64,000 nt of DNA from an uncultured Lachnospiraceae bacterium (GTDB taxonomy: Bacteria > Bacillota > Clostridia > Lachnospirales > Lachnospiraceae): positions 1-64,000 of the forward strand of contig CAMWJC010000002.1 in the NCBI GenBank assembly GCA_947174495.1, written 5' to 3'. Shown here piece after piece: positions 34,496 to 43,890 of this stretch. Position 1 is the stretch's first letter. Each line of letters opens with the position of its first letter. The translations under genes were made by a program, and so were the position numbers. The notes below the pieces were generated by a model. That model did no database searches and had not been told where the DNA came from. It was given only the letters and a program-made list of their open reading frames with translations.

Positions 34496-36676
34496 TTATT
34501 CCTCACACGGTATCTGCTGCCGCCGGACTAATTCTGCAAAAAATCCGTTCTTAGAAACCAGCTCCTCATAGCTGCCATCCTCAATAATCCTGCCTTGATC
34601 CAGCACCAGGATCCGGTCACACTCCTGAATCGTAGACAACCGATGTGCAATGACGATCCGTGTACATTTCATCCGTGCAAGGGAATCTGCAATCTGCTTT
34701 TGTGTGATATTGTCCAGAGCCGATGTTGCCTCATCAAGAAGCAGCAGTCTGGGCTTTGGCGCAACCGCTCTTGCGATCATAAGCCGCTGCTTCTGCCCGC
34801 CGGAAATTCCTCCGGCGCCTTCACTTAATACGGTATGCATTCCCATGGGCATATTCCTGATATCCTCTTCAATTCCCGCAATGCGGGCAGCTTCCCATGC
34901 TTCATCCATAGTAAGCTGCGGGGCCGAGACGGTAATATTAGAATAAATGCTGCCACTAAACAATTTCCCGTTCTGCATGACAACACCAATCTGCCTGTGC
35001 AGGCTGTTCTGATCCAATTTCAAAATGTCTTTTCCATCATAATAGACCGCACCCGTATCCGCCTGTTCAAACCCCAGCAGAAGGCGCATCAGGGTTGATT
35101 TTCCGCATCCTGTCTTTCCAACAATCGCAACATATTGCCCCTGCCTGATCTTTAGGCTCAGGTCATCCAAAATCAAAGGCCCATCCTCCGCATAGCGGAA
35201 CGACACATGATGAAACTCCACGTTTCCTGAGATGTTATGTACCATTTCATTTAAAGCTCCTGTCTGCGGCACTGCGTCCAATATAGGCTTTGCCAGTTCA
35301 AAAACAGGGCCTATTGTTGAAAGCGATGTCAGACTTGTCGTTAACGCCAGTATTGCTCCGCTGACCATGCCAAAAGCTGTGTGAAATGCCACATATTGAG
35401 GAACCTGTACTCCCTTATTAAGGCATATCCAATAAAGATACAGCGTACCAAATATGGAAATTACCGGTATCAATGTATTGCGCATTTTATAAAGCAGTGG
35501 CGGATTATATGCCGCATCTGCTTCCTTTTGATATTTTCCGGCCCACTTTGCAAAAACCCGCTTTTCGCATCCTGCGACTTTGATCTTTTGAATTCCATTG
35601 ATCAGGGAAACAACCATGCTCTGTACCTTTGTCCCTGCATACAGCCTTTTTTGTAAAAACTCTGTCTGCCCCAGCATTCCCAACGCCGCAACTGCCAGCT
35701 GAACGGTAAAAATAAGCAGAGAAGGAAGAATAAGTTCTTTCCTGATTTGAAATATTTGAAAAATATACACAAAGGAAAACAGCGCCGTCATTCCCGTTCC
35801 CAGAAGATTTGTGCAAAGTACGCCGCAAATCCCGTTCAGACACAGAATTCTTTCCGTCAATTCTCCGGAACTGTACGTCCGGAAGAAATCAGCGGGCATA
35901 TTTAATACTCGTCCAAACACTGCCGCTGACAAAGCCGCTTCCATTTTGTATTGTATCCCCTGTAGCAGCATATTTCTCACCGCTTCAAATAAAAAGACCG
36001 ATATTGCTGTCCCTGCAAGCAGCCCGCCCACGGAATAAACCAGCATGACCTGTCCTGTGGGAATAATCTGTGAAAACAACAGCTGCGTCATAAATGGCAG
36101 AATCATACCCATCAGTGTTGCTGACAAACCGGCAAGACTCAGCTTCCACTTCTCTTTTTGCGGTACGCTTTTCCACAAAAAGAAAATCACATCCTTTTTT
36201 GTCAGTGCCTTCTGGGGCAGCGGTGAATAGAAGCAGATTGCTTCCCGGCTGATTTCTCCTGCATTCTTTTCATCAACTCGTACTTTTTGCCCTTCTTTGG
36301 TCTCGTAATAATATCTTCCCAGACGGTCCGGCAGAACAGCGATCATCTCCTGGTTCCGGTTCCTGGTCAGCACCGGGGAATCCAGATCCTTCCACCAGTC
36401 CCCCTTTAATGTCACATTCCGATACATCAGACCGATCTGATTCTGCAGGATTTCCAGCTGTCTTTCCACCGGAATATCATCTTTTATAAAATCGCTTTCC
36501 ATGTGATAGAAATTGCATATTTTTATTAATGCATTTTTACCCGGGTCACTATATTCTTCCGTAAATGTTTTGTCTGTTTTTTTGTCAATTACAGCAGCCA
36601 GCGACCAGTATGCATACGCCAATTTATCCTGTTCCTGCTGTCTGCGTTCTTTAATCTGTGTGTCAAACCATCCCAT
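34496..36676 (-). CDS. NHLM-type ABC exporter, permease/ATPase without peptidase
   Basis: 726 aa. An N-terminal soluble region of about 170 residues replaces the C39 peptidase, then about six transmembrane helices (about 180-450), then an ABC ATPase: VGKTGCGKSTLMR (Walker A), GGISGGQKQRLMIARA (signature), RLLLLDEATSALD (Walker B), IAHRLSTI (H-loop). This is the second half-transporter of NHLM bacteriocin systems and probably pairs with the peptidase-containing exporter 11 bases upstream. A perfect GGAGGTGATC site precedes the ATG. Confidence 0.9.
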   Translation of the reverse strand: MGWFDTQIKERRQQEQDKLAYAYWSLAAVIDKKTDKTFTEEYSDPGKNALIKICNFYHMESDFIKDDIPVERQLEILQNQIGLMYRNVTLKGDWWKDLDSPVLTRNRNQEMIAVLPDRLGRYYYETKEGQKVRVDEKNAGEISREAICFYSPLPQKALTKKDVIFFLWKSVPQKEKWKLSLAGLSATLMGMILPFMTQLLFSQIIPTGQVMLVYSVGGLLAGTAISVFLFEAVRNMLLQGIQYKMEAALSAAVFGRVLNMPADFFRTYSSGELTERILCLNGICGVLCTNLLGTGMTALFSFVYIFQIFQIRKELILPSLLIFTVQLAVAALGMLGQTEFLQKRLYAGTKVQSMVVSLINGIQKIKVAGCEKRVFAKWAGKYQKEADAAYNPPLLYKMRNTLIPVISIFGTLYLYWICLNKGVQVPQYVAFHTAFGMVSGAILALTTSLTSLSTIGPVFELAKPILDAVPQTGALNEMVHNISGNVEFHHVSFRYAEDGPLILDDLSLKIRQGQYVAIVGKTGCGKSTLMRLLLGFEQADTGAVYYDGKDILKLDQNSLHRQIGVVMQNGKLFSGSIYSNITVSAPQLTMDEAWEAARIAGIEEDIRNMPMGMHTVLSEGAGGISGGQKQRLMIARAVAPKPRLLLLDEATSALDNITQKQIADSLARMKCTRIVIAHRLSTIQECDRILVLDQGRIIEDGSYEELVSKNGFFAELVRRQQIPCEE

Positions 36677-36687
36677 ACGATCACCTC

Positions 36688-38844
36688 CTATCCTGTTGTA
36701 ATCAGTTTTGTGTAAACACCATTATTTCTCATTAATTCCTCATGGGTCCCCCGCTCAATGACCTCTCCGCCATCCAGCACAATAATCTGCGTACAGTCTC
36801 TGATCGTAGAAAGTCTGTGCGCCACAACAACACTTGTGATTCCTCTCTGACGGACTGCTTCCATAATTGCAAATTCTGTTTTGGCGTCCAGTGCGGAGGT
36901 TGCCTCATCCAGAATTGCAATCGTCGGATCCTGTGCCAGCACTCTTGCGATTTCAAACCGCTGACGCTGACCACCGGAAAAATCCCGCCCCCCTTCGCTC
37001 ATCTCATATCCATATCCTTTCTGCCTTTGTAAAATGTCTTCGTGAATCTGTGCATCCCGGGCCGCAAGGATCATTTCATAGTCCGCAATTGTGGAATCCC
37101 ATAATTTAATGTTGTTCTCAATACTGTCCTCAAAAACCGTAATCTCCTGATCTACCATGGAAACCGATCCATGAAATACTTCCTTGGGAATTTGTTCCCT
37201 TGGCTTTCCGTCAAATAAAATTTCCCCTTCCCATGGCTCATAGAGTCCGGTAATCAGCTTTGCGATCGTTGACTTTCCACAGCCGGAAAATCCTACCAGC
37301 GCCACCTTGTCACCCGGATTGACTGTCAATGTAAAATTTTTTAAAAGAGGAGGTGCAATGCGTGAATAACCGAAAGTCACGTTTTTAAATTCGATTTTTC
37401 CGGTAAGTTTTTCGTAATTCTTATTTTCCTCCAAAGGTTCTCTGCCCTCGGATAGATCTTCTTTATAATGCATGACATCCTGGATCCGTTCCATGGAAGT
37501 CCGCATTTCCTGAATACTTCTTCCGGCATCCAAAAGCCCTTCCACCGGCGACATAAACTGGATCATCAGTGCCTGAAAAGTCAGAAGCATTCCTGCAGAA
37601 AACATACCCTTCATAATCAAATACGCTCCCATGACCAGAATAAGGCCGTCCGACAAGTCCTCTACCAGCTGCGGCAATCCGTTCAAAAATCGAAGTTTCT
37701 TTACTTCCTGAATTTTGGCGTTATGGGCTGTTGCCTGATACCCTGCCCATTGACCAAAGAACCCTGCCTCTGCACCGGATGCCTTGATAGTTTCAATCAT
37801 ATCAATGCCCGCAAGTGTAGCTGCATTCAGCTTTCCCTCATACTGCATCCGGATACGTGTAGTTTGAATCCGCTGTCCGGCCAAGCTCTTTGCAATTATC
37901 AGATTGAGCAGTACTGCCAATACTCCGATTACGGTCAGAACAAGACTGTAACGTATCATGATGACAAAATAGAATACTAATAAGCAGGCGTTCACACACA
38001 CCGGTGCCATCTTGGAAATCAGGGTTTCCGCTACACTGTCATTTAACTTCTGCCGTCCTGCCAAATCCCCTGCCATACGCTGGTAAAAAAAGTTTATCGG
38101 CAGATGTAAAATATGCTGTAGAAACGACACGTTTGATGTTATTGAAAGTTTCCCTTTTATTTTGTAAAGATAAATTTCATTGAGAATGCCAATAAGTAAG
38201 CGCAGAATTCCTGTCAGAAGCAGGCAGATTAAAAAGCCGGATATCCATGACTGGTTTTCCCCTTTCAAAAGCCGGTCTGCAAAAATCCGTTCAAATACCG
38301 GTGTCACTATGCTGACAAAGGATGTTAATAGGGCCGCTGCCATGGCAAATACCATCAAAAGTGTGCTGCCATGCAATCGATGCCTTACGAATGTAAGCAC
38401 GCTTTCCCGTTTTCCCTGCGGCACAAATCCCTGCCCCGGAGAAAGCTCCATGCAAATGCCGGTATAAGAGCGCTCGAACTCTTCCATCTCCACCTTCACC
38501 ATCCCCCTTGCAGGATCGTTCAAGACCGCATATTTCCCTGAGAACCCGCACAACACAACAAAATGATTAAAATTCCAGTGGATGATTGCCGGAAAGTGCA
38601 CTTTGGTTTTCAGAGATTCTGTCTTGTATCTCCATGCTTTTGCCGTTAATCCATAGCCCCTTGCGGCATGTAAAATATTAGCGGCATTGCTTCCGTCCCT
38701 TGATACTCCACAGTCTTCACGGACCTGTTCCAAAGGAATCCACTTTTTGTAATAAGCCAGCACCATTGCCAGGCTTGCCGCTCCACACTCCAATACCTCC
38801 ATCTGCATGATAACGGGGACTTTTACAACATGTTTCCTTTTCAT
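36688..38844 (-). CDS. Peptidase C39-containing ABC exporter (PCAT) for the RiPP
   Basis: 718 aa. Residues 1-125 are the C39 cysteine protease: MQMEVLECGAASLAMVLAYY with Cys20, HFVVLCG with the catalytic His (about 94) and NDPARG with the Asp. Six transmembrane helices follow, then the ATPase (LVGFSGCGKSTIAK, GRDFSGGQRQRFEIARVL, TIAILDEATSALD, VVAHRLSTI). It removes the leader after the double glycine and exports the core peptide. ATG at 38844 with GGGGGAG seven bases upstream. Confidence 0.93.
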   Translation of the reverse strand: MKRKHVVKVPVIMQMEVLECGAASLAMVLAYYKKWIPLEQVREDCGVSRDGSNAANILHAARGYGLTAKAWRYKTESLKTKVHFPAIIHWNFNHFVVLCGFSGKYAVLNDPARGMVKVEMEEFERSYTGICMELSPGQGFVPQGKRESVLTFVRHRLHGSTLLMVFAMAAALLTSFVSIVTPVFERIFADRLLKGENQSWISGFLICLLLTGILRLLIGILNEIYLYKIKGKLSITSNVSFLQHILHLPINFFYQRMAGDLAGRQKLNDSVAETLISKMAPVCVNACLLVFYFVIMIRYSLVLTVIGVLAVLLNLIIAKSLAGQRIQTTRIRMQYEGKLNAATLAGIDMIETIKASGAEAGFFGQWAGYQATAHNAKIQEVKKLRFLNGLPQLVEDLSDGLILVMGAYLIMKGMFSAGMLLTFQALMIQFMSPVEGLLDAGRSIQEMRTSMERIQDVMHYKEDLSEGREPLEENKNYEKLTGKIEFKNVTFGYSRIAPPLLKNFTLTVNPGDKVALVGFSGCGKSTIAKLITGLYEPWEGEILFDGKPREQIPKEVFHGSVSMVDQEITVFEDSIENNIKLWDSTIADYEMILAARDAQIHEDILQRQKGYGYEMSEGGRDFSGGQRQRFEIARVLAQDPTIAILDEATSALDAKTEFAIMEAVRQRGITSVVVAHRLSTIRDCTQIIVLDGGEVIERGTHEELMRNNGVYTKLITTG

Positions 38845-38857
38845 ATACAAACTCCCC

Positions 38858-39367
38858 CTAATTCATAAGAAATGTAATCGGCTTCACCTCATCTACCGTT
38901 ATTACTATGGAAGCCATTTTCTCTGTCTCAAACTGCTCCGTAGTCCGGATCACCAATTCATAACTATACATGTCGGAAAGCAGATTCTCTGCAATCCAAT
39001 CCGAATGCAGTGATTCCCTTAATTCCGCCCGCGAATAAGGCTGATCACTGACCGATTCCACATATCCTGTCACAATGGTTCCATCCGGCAGTGTTCCGTT
39101 CACTGCGCATCCCTCCAGTCGCAAATAGTCCGCATCTGATGGAATGAAACAACGTATCTGTCCGCCCTCCCCGGTGCAGCCCTTTACCTCCAGCGTTTCC
39201 GGCAAAGTGCCTGTTATGCCAAAGACAATTGCCGTCACCATAAATACCGTCAACGCAAGCAATACCACCCAGACTCCCGGACGTGATGCTTTTATGTAAG
39301 CATCGAGCTGCTCCGGCGACTCGGCATAATCTAAACTTTCCTGTCGAAAAATACTTTTTTGACTCAT
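38858..39367 (-). CDS. Small NHLM-type secretion protein (HlyD-like)
   Basis: 169 aa. One transmembrane helix at about 33-53 (VWVVLLALTVFMVTAIVFGI), then an extracytoplasmic beta-rich region (IRCFIPSDADYLRLEGCAV, DGTIVTGYVESV). Far shorter than true HlyD adaptors, as usual for the accessory secretion protein of NHLM clusters. GGAGG site. Located between the precursor genes and the exporters. Confidence 0.7.
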   Translation of the reverse strand: MSQKSIFRQESLDYAESPEQLDAYIKASRPGVWVVLLALTVFMVTAIVFGITGTLPETLEVKGCTGEGGQIRCFIPSDADYLRLEGCAVNGTLPDGTIVTGYVESVSDQPYSRAELRESLHSDWIAENLLSDMYSYELVIRTTEQFETEKMASIVITVDEVKPITFLMN

Positions 39368-39392
39368 TTCTGCCTCCTTGTTTAATCTTTAA

Positions 39393-39425
39393 TTGGGAGG
39401 AACGAAACAGTTCCGCCCCTCCCAA
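39393..39425 (-). terminator. Intra-operon stem-loop after the precursor genes
   Basis: Arms TTGGGAGG (39393-39400) and CCTCCCAA (39418-39425) with an inner GGAAC/GTTCC stem. There is no strong T-run, so partial attenuation or mRNA protection is likely, keeping precursor transcripts more abundant than transporter transcripts. Confidence 0.45.
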
Positions 39426-39447
39426 AGCATGGCAAGAAATAACCTGC

Positions 39448-39762
39448 CTAATATAACCCTAAGATAATGCAGCCGCCATTACTATCAATTTCACCGATCA
39501 CTGTGCAGCCTGCGTTTGAAAAAAAGCAGCCTGCCGAAACACCTCCTGCAACCTTGGCTACCTCTTCCTCTGCCAATTCACCTTCCGACTGTTCAAAATC
39601 CTCTTTTGAGATTTCAAAACCAAACTTTTCCCCGAGCTTTATGACCTCTTTTTTAATCTCCTCAGGCTTCATCCCTCTGGCATTCTCATTCGCTTTCAAA
39701 AGGGCTTCTTTAATTTCTTTGTTTCCTTCTGCTGCTTCATAAAATCTTTTTAAATTATTCAT
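39448..39762 (-). CDS. RiPP precursor B, Nif11-like leader, three-cysteine core
   Basis: 104 aa. Helical acidic leader with a Nif11-like stretch (FYEAAEGNKEIKEALLKANE, KLGEKFGFEISKEDFEQ) ending KVAGG, a double-glycine site for the C39 exporter. The predicted core is 30 residues: it opens VSAGCFFSNAGC, has a third Cys near SNGGC and ends IILGLY. Cys at core positions 5, 12 and 24 suits thioether formation by the adjacent radical SAM enzyme. GAGG precedes the ATG. Homologous leader to precursor A. Confidence 0.85.
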   Translation of the reverse strand: MNNLKRFYEAAEGNKEIKEALLKANENARGMKPEEIKKEVIKLGEKFGFEISKEDFEQSEGELAEEEVAKVAGGVSAGCFFSNAGCTVIGEIDSNGGCIILGLY

Positions 39763-39782
39763 TTTTTTGTCCTCACTTTCGC

Positions 39783-40094
39783 CTATTTATTGTATCGCTT
39801 TGTTCCATTTTGAGTCCCTCTTCCTGTGGAAGTCGGATACAGGCCGTATATGGAAACAATAAGACCTGCAACCGACACCGGATCCACTGCACCGCCGGAA
39901 ACAGCTTTCAGCTGCTCTTCGCCCAATGCTTCCGATGTAAAATCTTCTGCATTTAACTCAATAGAAAACTCCTGCTCAAAACGCTGCAGTGCTTCCGGCA
40001 TTTCTTCTTTCGGAAGCTCTGCAATTTTCCGAAAAGTTTTCAGAGCCTTGGGATTATCTTCCAAAAGCTTTTCCAGTTTTTCTTTACTGTTCAT
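39783..40094 (-). CDS. RiPP precursor A, Nif11-like leader, cysteine-free core
   Basis: 103 aa. Leader pattern like precursor B (RFEQEFSIELNAEDFTSEAL, then EEQLKAVSGG). The predicted 35-residue core begins AVDPVSVAGLIVSIYGLYP and ends NGTKRYNK; it has no Cys, so it cannot form thioethers. Either the maturase installs another linkage or the two cores act as a pair with only B modified. GGAGG site; 2 bases separate it from the maturase gene. Confidence 0.82.
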   Translation of the reverse strand: MNSKEKLEKLLEDNPKALKTFRKIAELPKEEMPEALQRFEQEFSIELNAEDFTSEALGEEQLKAVSGGAVDPVSVAGLIVSIYGLYPTSTGRGTQNGTKRYNK

Positions 40095-40096
40095 TT

Positions 40097-41491
40097 TTAT
40101 CCCTCCTTTCCTGCTTGTTCTACGGTATCCTTTATTAACATTTCATAACCGCCATAAAAAAAAGTACATAACACCTGCGCATGGCCATATAATCCCTTAT
40201 TCTCCATCAGGCTCATAGCCCTGCATCCTCCTCTGCATTTTTCCAAAAAACTGCAGGTACGGCATTTTGTATCCTGTTCCAAGACCTCTGCTGTCCTCAT
40301 ATTGGCCAGCTTGAAAAAGGGATGATCCGGCTTTTGGTAAATCCCGCTAATTGTTTCCTCCCGCAGATTCGGCATTTTCCCCTCTACCTCAGTATCTGTC
40401 ATGGAGGCGCAGGGAAGCAGCGTTCCATCCGGCAGTAAGTATGGCTGTACCCGGCAGGTAGTGCAGCACAATTCCTTCTCCGGCGCAAAGCTTCCCTTCC
40501 TGACATAAGGAGAAAACCATGTTTTCACCTCTCCCTTAGGACATGCGAAGAAACCGTCAAGCTGTAACGAAAACGGAGCGCTATCCGCTATATAGCTCTT
40601 AATCAGCTCCAAATAGGTGTTGTATAGTTCCTCCGTTTCAATCCTTCGCTGTATCTGTTCCTTCCACTTTCCCGCCGGAAAGATTAAAGATGTTTTCCAG
40701 TAATCAACAGAAAGCTCCTTTAGTAATGCATAGGTTTCCAGTAAATTTCCGATATTTTTCTCATAAAGTGCAGTCTCCACCATAACCGTAAATCCATGCT
40801 TCTTTAGCAGACGGATTGCCGAAACCGCCTCCTGCTGTGCACCGTTTTTTCCCCGAAGCCAGTCGTGTCCGCCCACACCGTCAAAGCTAAGTACAAACTG
40901 AGGATTGATACCTATCTTTTTCAATCCCGCCAGAATCTCTTCGGTGAGCAGCAGTCCATTTGTGTAAATCTGGGTGATTGCTATTCCCTTTTGCTGTAAG
41001 TATCCCAAAAGTATCCGAATATCTTCCCTCACAAAGGGTTCTCCTCCGGTAATAGAAACTGCCGCCACATTGGCCTGTTCCATCTGATCAATGATATTCA
41101 TACATTCTTCTGTAGACAGATCCCTGTATTTATAGTCCGGCGCACTCATATAACAGTGCCTGCATTTCAGGTTACATTTCCCCGTCACAGACCAGTGAAC
41201 ACTGCGGAGATAATGATTGTCGGCCTTTCGATATTCCTGAATTGCCTGAATTGGAGACGGATTTTGAGAAAAGATCACTCTGCTGTTCTGCTCAAGCTTC
41301 AGCAACATATCCTGCTGTCTGGGTGTCAAAAACACCATCTCCATATCCAGTTTTCCATTGCAAAATTCCAGTAAAAAAAATATTTCTCTATCCAGTGCTT
41401 CCATCCTGCCGTTCTCCCGGTTAAGCAGTCCATAAGGCATATCCCAGAATCCGCGCAGAGCATAATTGTCCCTTAATCTTGCATAACTCAC
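40097..41491 (-). CDS. Radical SAM/SPASM peptide maturase
   Basis: 464 aa, GTG start with GGAG upstream. Residues about 1-90 form an N-terminal recognition-like domain. The radical SAM cluster motif is CNLKCRHC (Cys106/110/113), followed by SITGGEPF. The C-terminal SPASM region has several Cys (CCTTCRVQPYLLPDGTLLPC and CRTCSFLEKCRGGC), binding auxiliary 4Fe-4S clusters. Such enzymes form thioether or C-C links in RiPPs. First gene of the operon and directly before the precursors, unlike the common precursor-first order. Confidence 0.9.
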   Translation of the reverse strand: MSYARLRDNYALRGFWDMPYGLLNRENGRMEALDREIFFLLEFCNGKLDMEMVFLTPRQQDMLLKLEQNSRVIFSQNPSPIQAIQEYRKADNHYLRSVHWSVTGKCNLKCRHCYMSAPDYKYRDLSTEECMNIIDQMEQANVAAVSITGGEPFVREDIRILLGYLQQKGIAITQIYTNGLLLTEEILAGLKKIGINPQFVLSFDGVGGHDWLRGKNGAQQEAVSAIRLLKKHGFTVMVETALYEKNIGNLLETYALLKELSVDYWKTSLIFPAGKWKEQIQRRIETEELYNTYLELIKSYIADSAPFSLQLDGFFACPKGEVKTWFSPYVRKGSFAPEKELCCTTCRVQPYLLPDGTLLPCASMTDTEVEGKMPNLREETISGIYQKPDHPFFKLANMRTAEVLEQDTKCRTCSFLEKCRGGCRAMSLMENKGLYGHAQVLCTFFYGGYEMLIKDTVEQAGKEG

Positions 41492-41547
41492 TTTTGCTGC
41501 TCCTTTCCTTTTCTCTTCCTTTCTTCCATATCATATCGTTTATGCAA

Positions 41548-41589
41548 AAAAACGATAAATAAGTGCAAACGCACTTATTTATCGTTTTT
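41548..41589. terminator. Perfect 19-bp hairpin between recD2 and the RiPP operon
   Basis: AAAAACGATAAATAAGTGC (41548-41566), loop AAAC, then the exact complement (41571-41589). On the minus strand seven T follow, so it fits an intrinsic terminator for the recD2 transcript. It also covers the -10 of a candidate RiPP promoter and could be an operator or a leader attenuator. Confidence 0.7.
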
Positions 41590-41604
41590 CTCTCTTTGTG
41601 TCAA
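41576..41604 (-). promoter_or_regulatory. Candidate promoter of the RiPP operon
   Basis: Minus strand TTGACA (41604-41599), 17-base spacer, TAAATA (41581-41576). The -35 is perfect and the -10 weak; the -10 lies inside the palindrome. Confidence 0.4.
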
Positions 41605-41666
41605 GTCTTTTATACAATTTTTTTCACGCTGTAAATCAGCCTTATCTCATTACATGTAACCCGATC

Positions 41667-43811
41667 CTATCCTTCCCTGCTGCTCCCTCCGCCAAGTCTC
41701 TTCGCCAGCTTCGTATTCCGCTCCGTGGTCTTTTCATTTTTGATAGCATAATACACCGCTTTCTTTTCTCCGATTAATACCAGGACCTTTTTAGCCCGGG
41801 TAACTCCCGTGTAGAGAAGGTTTCTCTGAAGCATCACAAAATGACTCATGGAAAAGGGCATCACCACGATAGGATACTCCGATCCTTGTGCCTTGTGAAT
41901 CGTAGTTGCATAGGCTAACGTCAGTTCGTCCAGCTCCGTCACATCGTAGACGATTTCCCTGCCGTCAAAATCTACAACAAGCTCCCGGTCCTCCAGATCT
42001 ACCCTTATGATCGTTCCTATATCCCCATTGAACACTTCTTTGTCGTAATCATTCCGTATCTGCATAACCTTGTCCCGGATCCGATACTGAGTTCCACCCC
42101 GCCGGAGAGCCGGTCCTTCCGGATTCATAGCCTGCTGAAGGATCTGATTTAAGTTTGCCGCTCCTGCCACGCCCCGCTGCATGGGCGTCAAGACCTGAAT
42201 ATCCCGCAGTGCATCCGCATGATAGTATTTCGGCAGATTCACAGTACAGTATTTTACCAGCCGTTCCACGATTCCCTCGTTAGTATCTTCTCCGGCAAAA
42301 AAGAAATCCGAATCCTTTCCTCCCCGCATGTCAATGGGTTCTCCCTTATTGATCCTATGGGCGTTCATAATGATCCTGCTGCCCTGTGCCTGTCGGAAAA
42401 TCCGGGTCAGTCTAACCACCGGAACGCATCCTGACTCAATAATATCTTTCAACACATTTCCCGCACCTACGCTGGGAAGCTGATCCGTATCCCCCACCAT
42501 GATCAGCGTCATGTGCTCCGGAACCGCTTTCAGAAGATTGTACATCAGCATGATGTCGATCATGGAGCATTCATCCAGAATCAGTACATCCCCTTTCAGC
42601 GGATTTTCTTCATTACATTGATAGCCTTCCGGAGGCTTATACTCTAACAGGCGGTGAATGGTCTTTGCCTCCATCCCCGCCGCCTCCGACATTCGCTTTG
42701 CCGCTCTGCCGGTGGGTGCCGCCAAAATCACCTGTGCGCCGGACTCCCGATAAGCGGAAATGATTCCCAATGTGGTGGTGGTCTTTCCGGTTCCCGGTCC
42801 TCCTGTAAGAACCATCACCTTGGATACAAATGCTGTTCGTATGGCTTCCAGCTGAATCTCGTCATAAGAAATCTCTGTCTGCCGGACAACTTTCTCCATC
42901 ACCATATCCACAGCCCTGTCTGTCGCCTTATTTGCTCCCAACAGATTTATCAAACGTTTTGCGCAGCCTGTCTCTGAGAAATAAAAGGGCGGCAAATAAA
43001 TTGCTTCTTCATCCCGGATCACATCCCCCGTGCGGAGCATTTCATCCAAAGTAATCTCCAGTTCCGGTGACTCCACATCCAACAGTTTCACCGCCGTATC
43101 GATCAGCTGATCCCTCTCCGCAAAGCAGTGACCGCTTTCAGAAAGCTTATTTAAGGTATAAAGAATACCGCTTCGAAGGCGGATAAAACGATCCTTCTCA
43201 ATTCCCAGCTTCACCGCAATGGTATCTGCGGTCTTAAATCCGATTCCCCAGATATCGTCCGCCAGCCGATAGGGATTTTCAGTCACTACCGCAATGCTTT
43301 CCCGCCCATAGGTTTTAAAAATCTTAGTAGCATGACTGGTGCTGACCTCGTGCCCCTGTAAAAAGAGCATAATATTTTTAATTTCTTTCTGTTCCTGCCA
43401 GCTGTTTTTAATTCGCTCCACACGGACCTGTCCGATTCCCTCCACTTCGATCAACAGATCCGGCTGCTCTTCGATCACGTCAAGAGTGTCCTTTCCGAAC
43501 TTCTGCACAATCCGCTTCGCAAACTTTGGTCCAACCCCTTTGATCAAACCGCTGCCCAAATACTTTTCGATACCATAGACGGTAGCGGGCAGCGTTTCCT
43601 CCCATTTCTCCGCTGAAAACTGTCTGCCGTATTTGCTGTCTACTTTCCAAAATCCTTCCAGAGACAAAACAGACCCCACATGTACATCCGGCATAGCTCC
43701 TACCACTGTCACCAGATCCGAGTAATTCTTTACCTTGCACTTGATAACCGTGTAGCCGTTCTCTTCGTTCCGATATGTAATTCGCTCCACCACACAGCGC
43801 AAGTGCTCCAT
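41667..43811 (-). CDS. recD2: ATP-dependent RecD2-type DNA helicase
   Basis: 714 aa, superfamily 1B 5'-3' helicase for DNA repair. N-terminal OB-like domain and helix-hairpin-helix repeats (GVGPKFAKRIVQKFG, VEGIGQVRVERIKNSW), then Walker A LTGGPGTGKTTTT, Walker B ILDECSMID, GDTDQLPSVG, TIHKAQGSEYP and YTGVTRAKK. Start at 43811 is preferred over upstream ATGs because AAGGGG precedes it and the family begins here (MEHLRCVVERITYRNEENG). Confidence 0.93.
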   Translation of the reverse strand: MEHLRCVVERITYRNEENGYTVIKCKVKNYSDLVTVVGAMPDVHVGSVLSLEGFWKVDSKYGRQFSAEKWEETLPATVYGIEKYLGSGLIKGVGPKFAKRIVQKFGKDTLDVIEEQPDLLIEVEGIGQVRVERIKNSWQEQKEIKNIMLFLQGHEVSTSHATKIFKTYGRESIAVVTENPYRLADDIWGIGFKTADTIAVKLGIEKDRFIRLRSGILYTLNKLSESGHCFAERDQLIDTAVKLLDVESPELEITLDEMLRTGDVIRDEEAIYLPPFYFSETGCAKRLINLLGANKATDRAVDMVMEKVVRQTEISYDEIQLEAIRTAFVSKVMVLTGGPGTGKTTTTLGIISAYRESGAQVILAAPTGRAAKRMSEAAGMEAKTIHRLLEYKPPEGYQCNEENPLKGDVLILDECSMIDIMLMYNLLKAVPEHMTLIMVGDTDQLPSVGAGNVLKDIIESGCVPVVRLTRIFRQAQGSRIIMNAHRINKGEPIDMRGGKDSDFFFAGEDTNEGIVERLVKYCTVNLPKYYHADALRDIQVLTPMQRGVAGAANLNQILQQAMNPEGPALRRGGTQYRIRDKVMQIRNDYDKEVFNGDIGTIIRVDLEDRELVVDFDGREIVYDVTELDELTLAYATTIHKAQGSEYPIVVMPFSMSHFVMLQRNLLYTGVTRAKKVLVLIGEKKAVYYAIKNEKTTERNTKLAKRLGGGSSREG

Positions 43812-43890
43812 CGCCAGTTTCCCCTTTCGTACATCCCATGGCATTTCCGTACTGTCCTGCATGCCTCTTTTGATCTCACTACTGTAAATC

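Noticed and set aside
41548..41589. Insertion-sequence terminal repeat
   Set aside because: Arms are adjacent across a 4-base loop with T-runs and no transposase or target duplication; it fits a terminator/hairpin.
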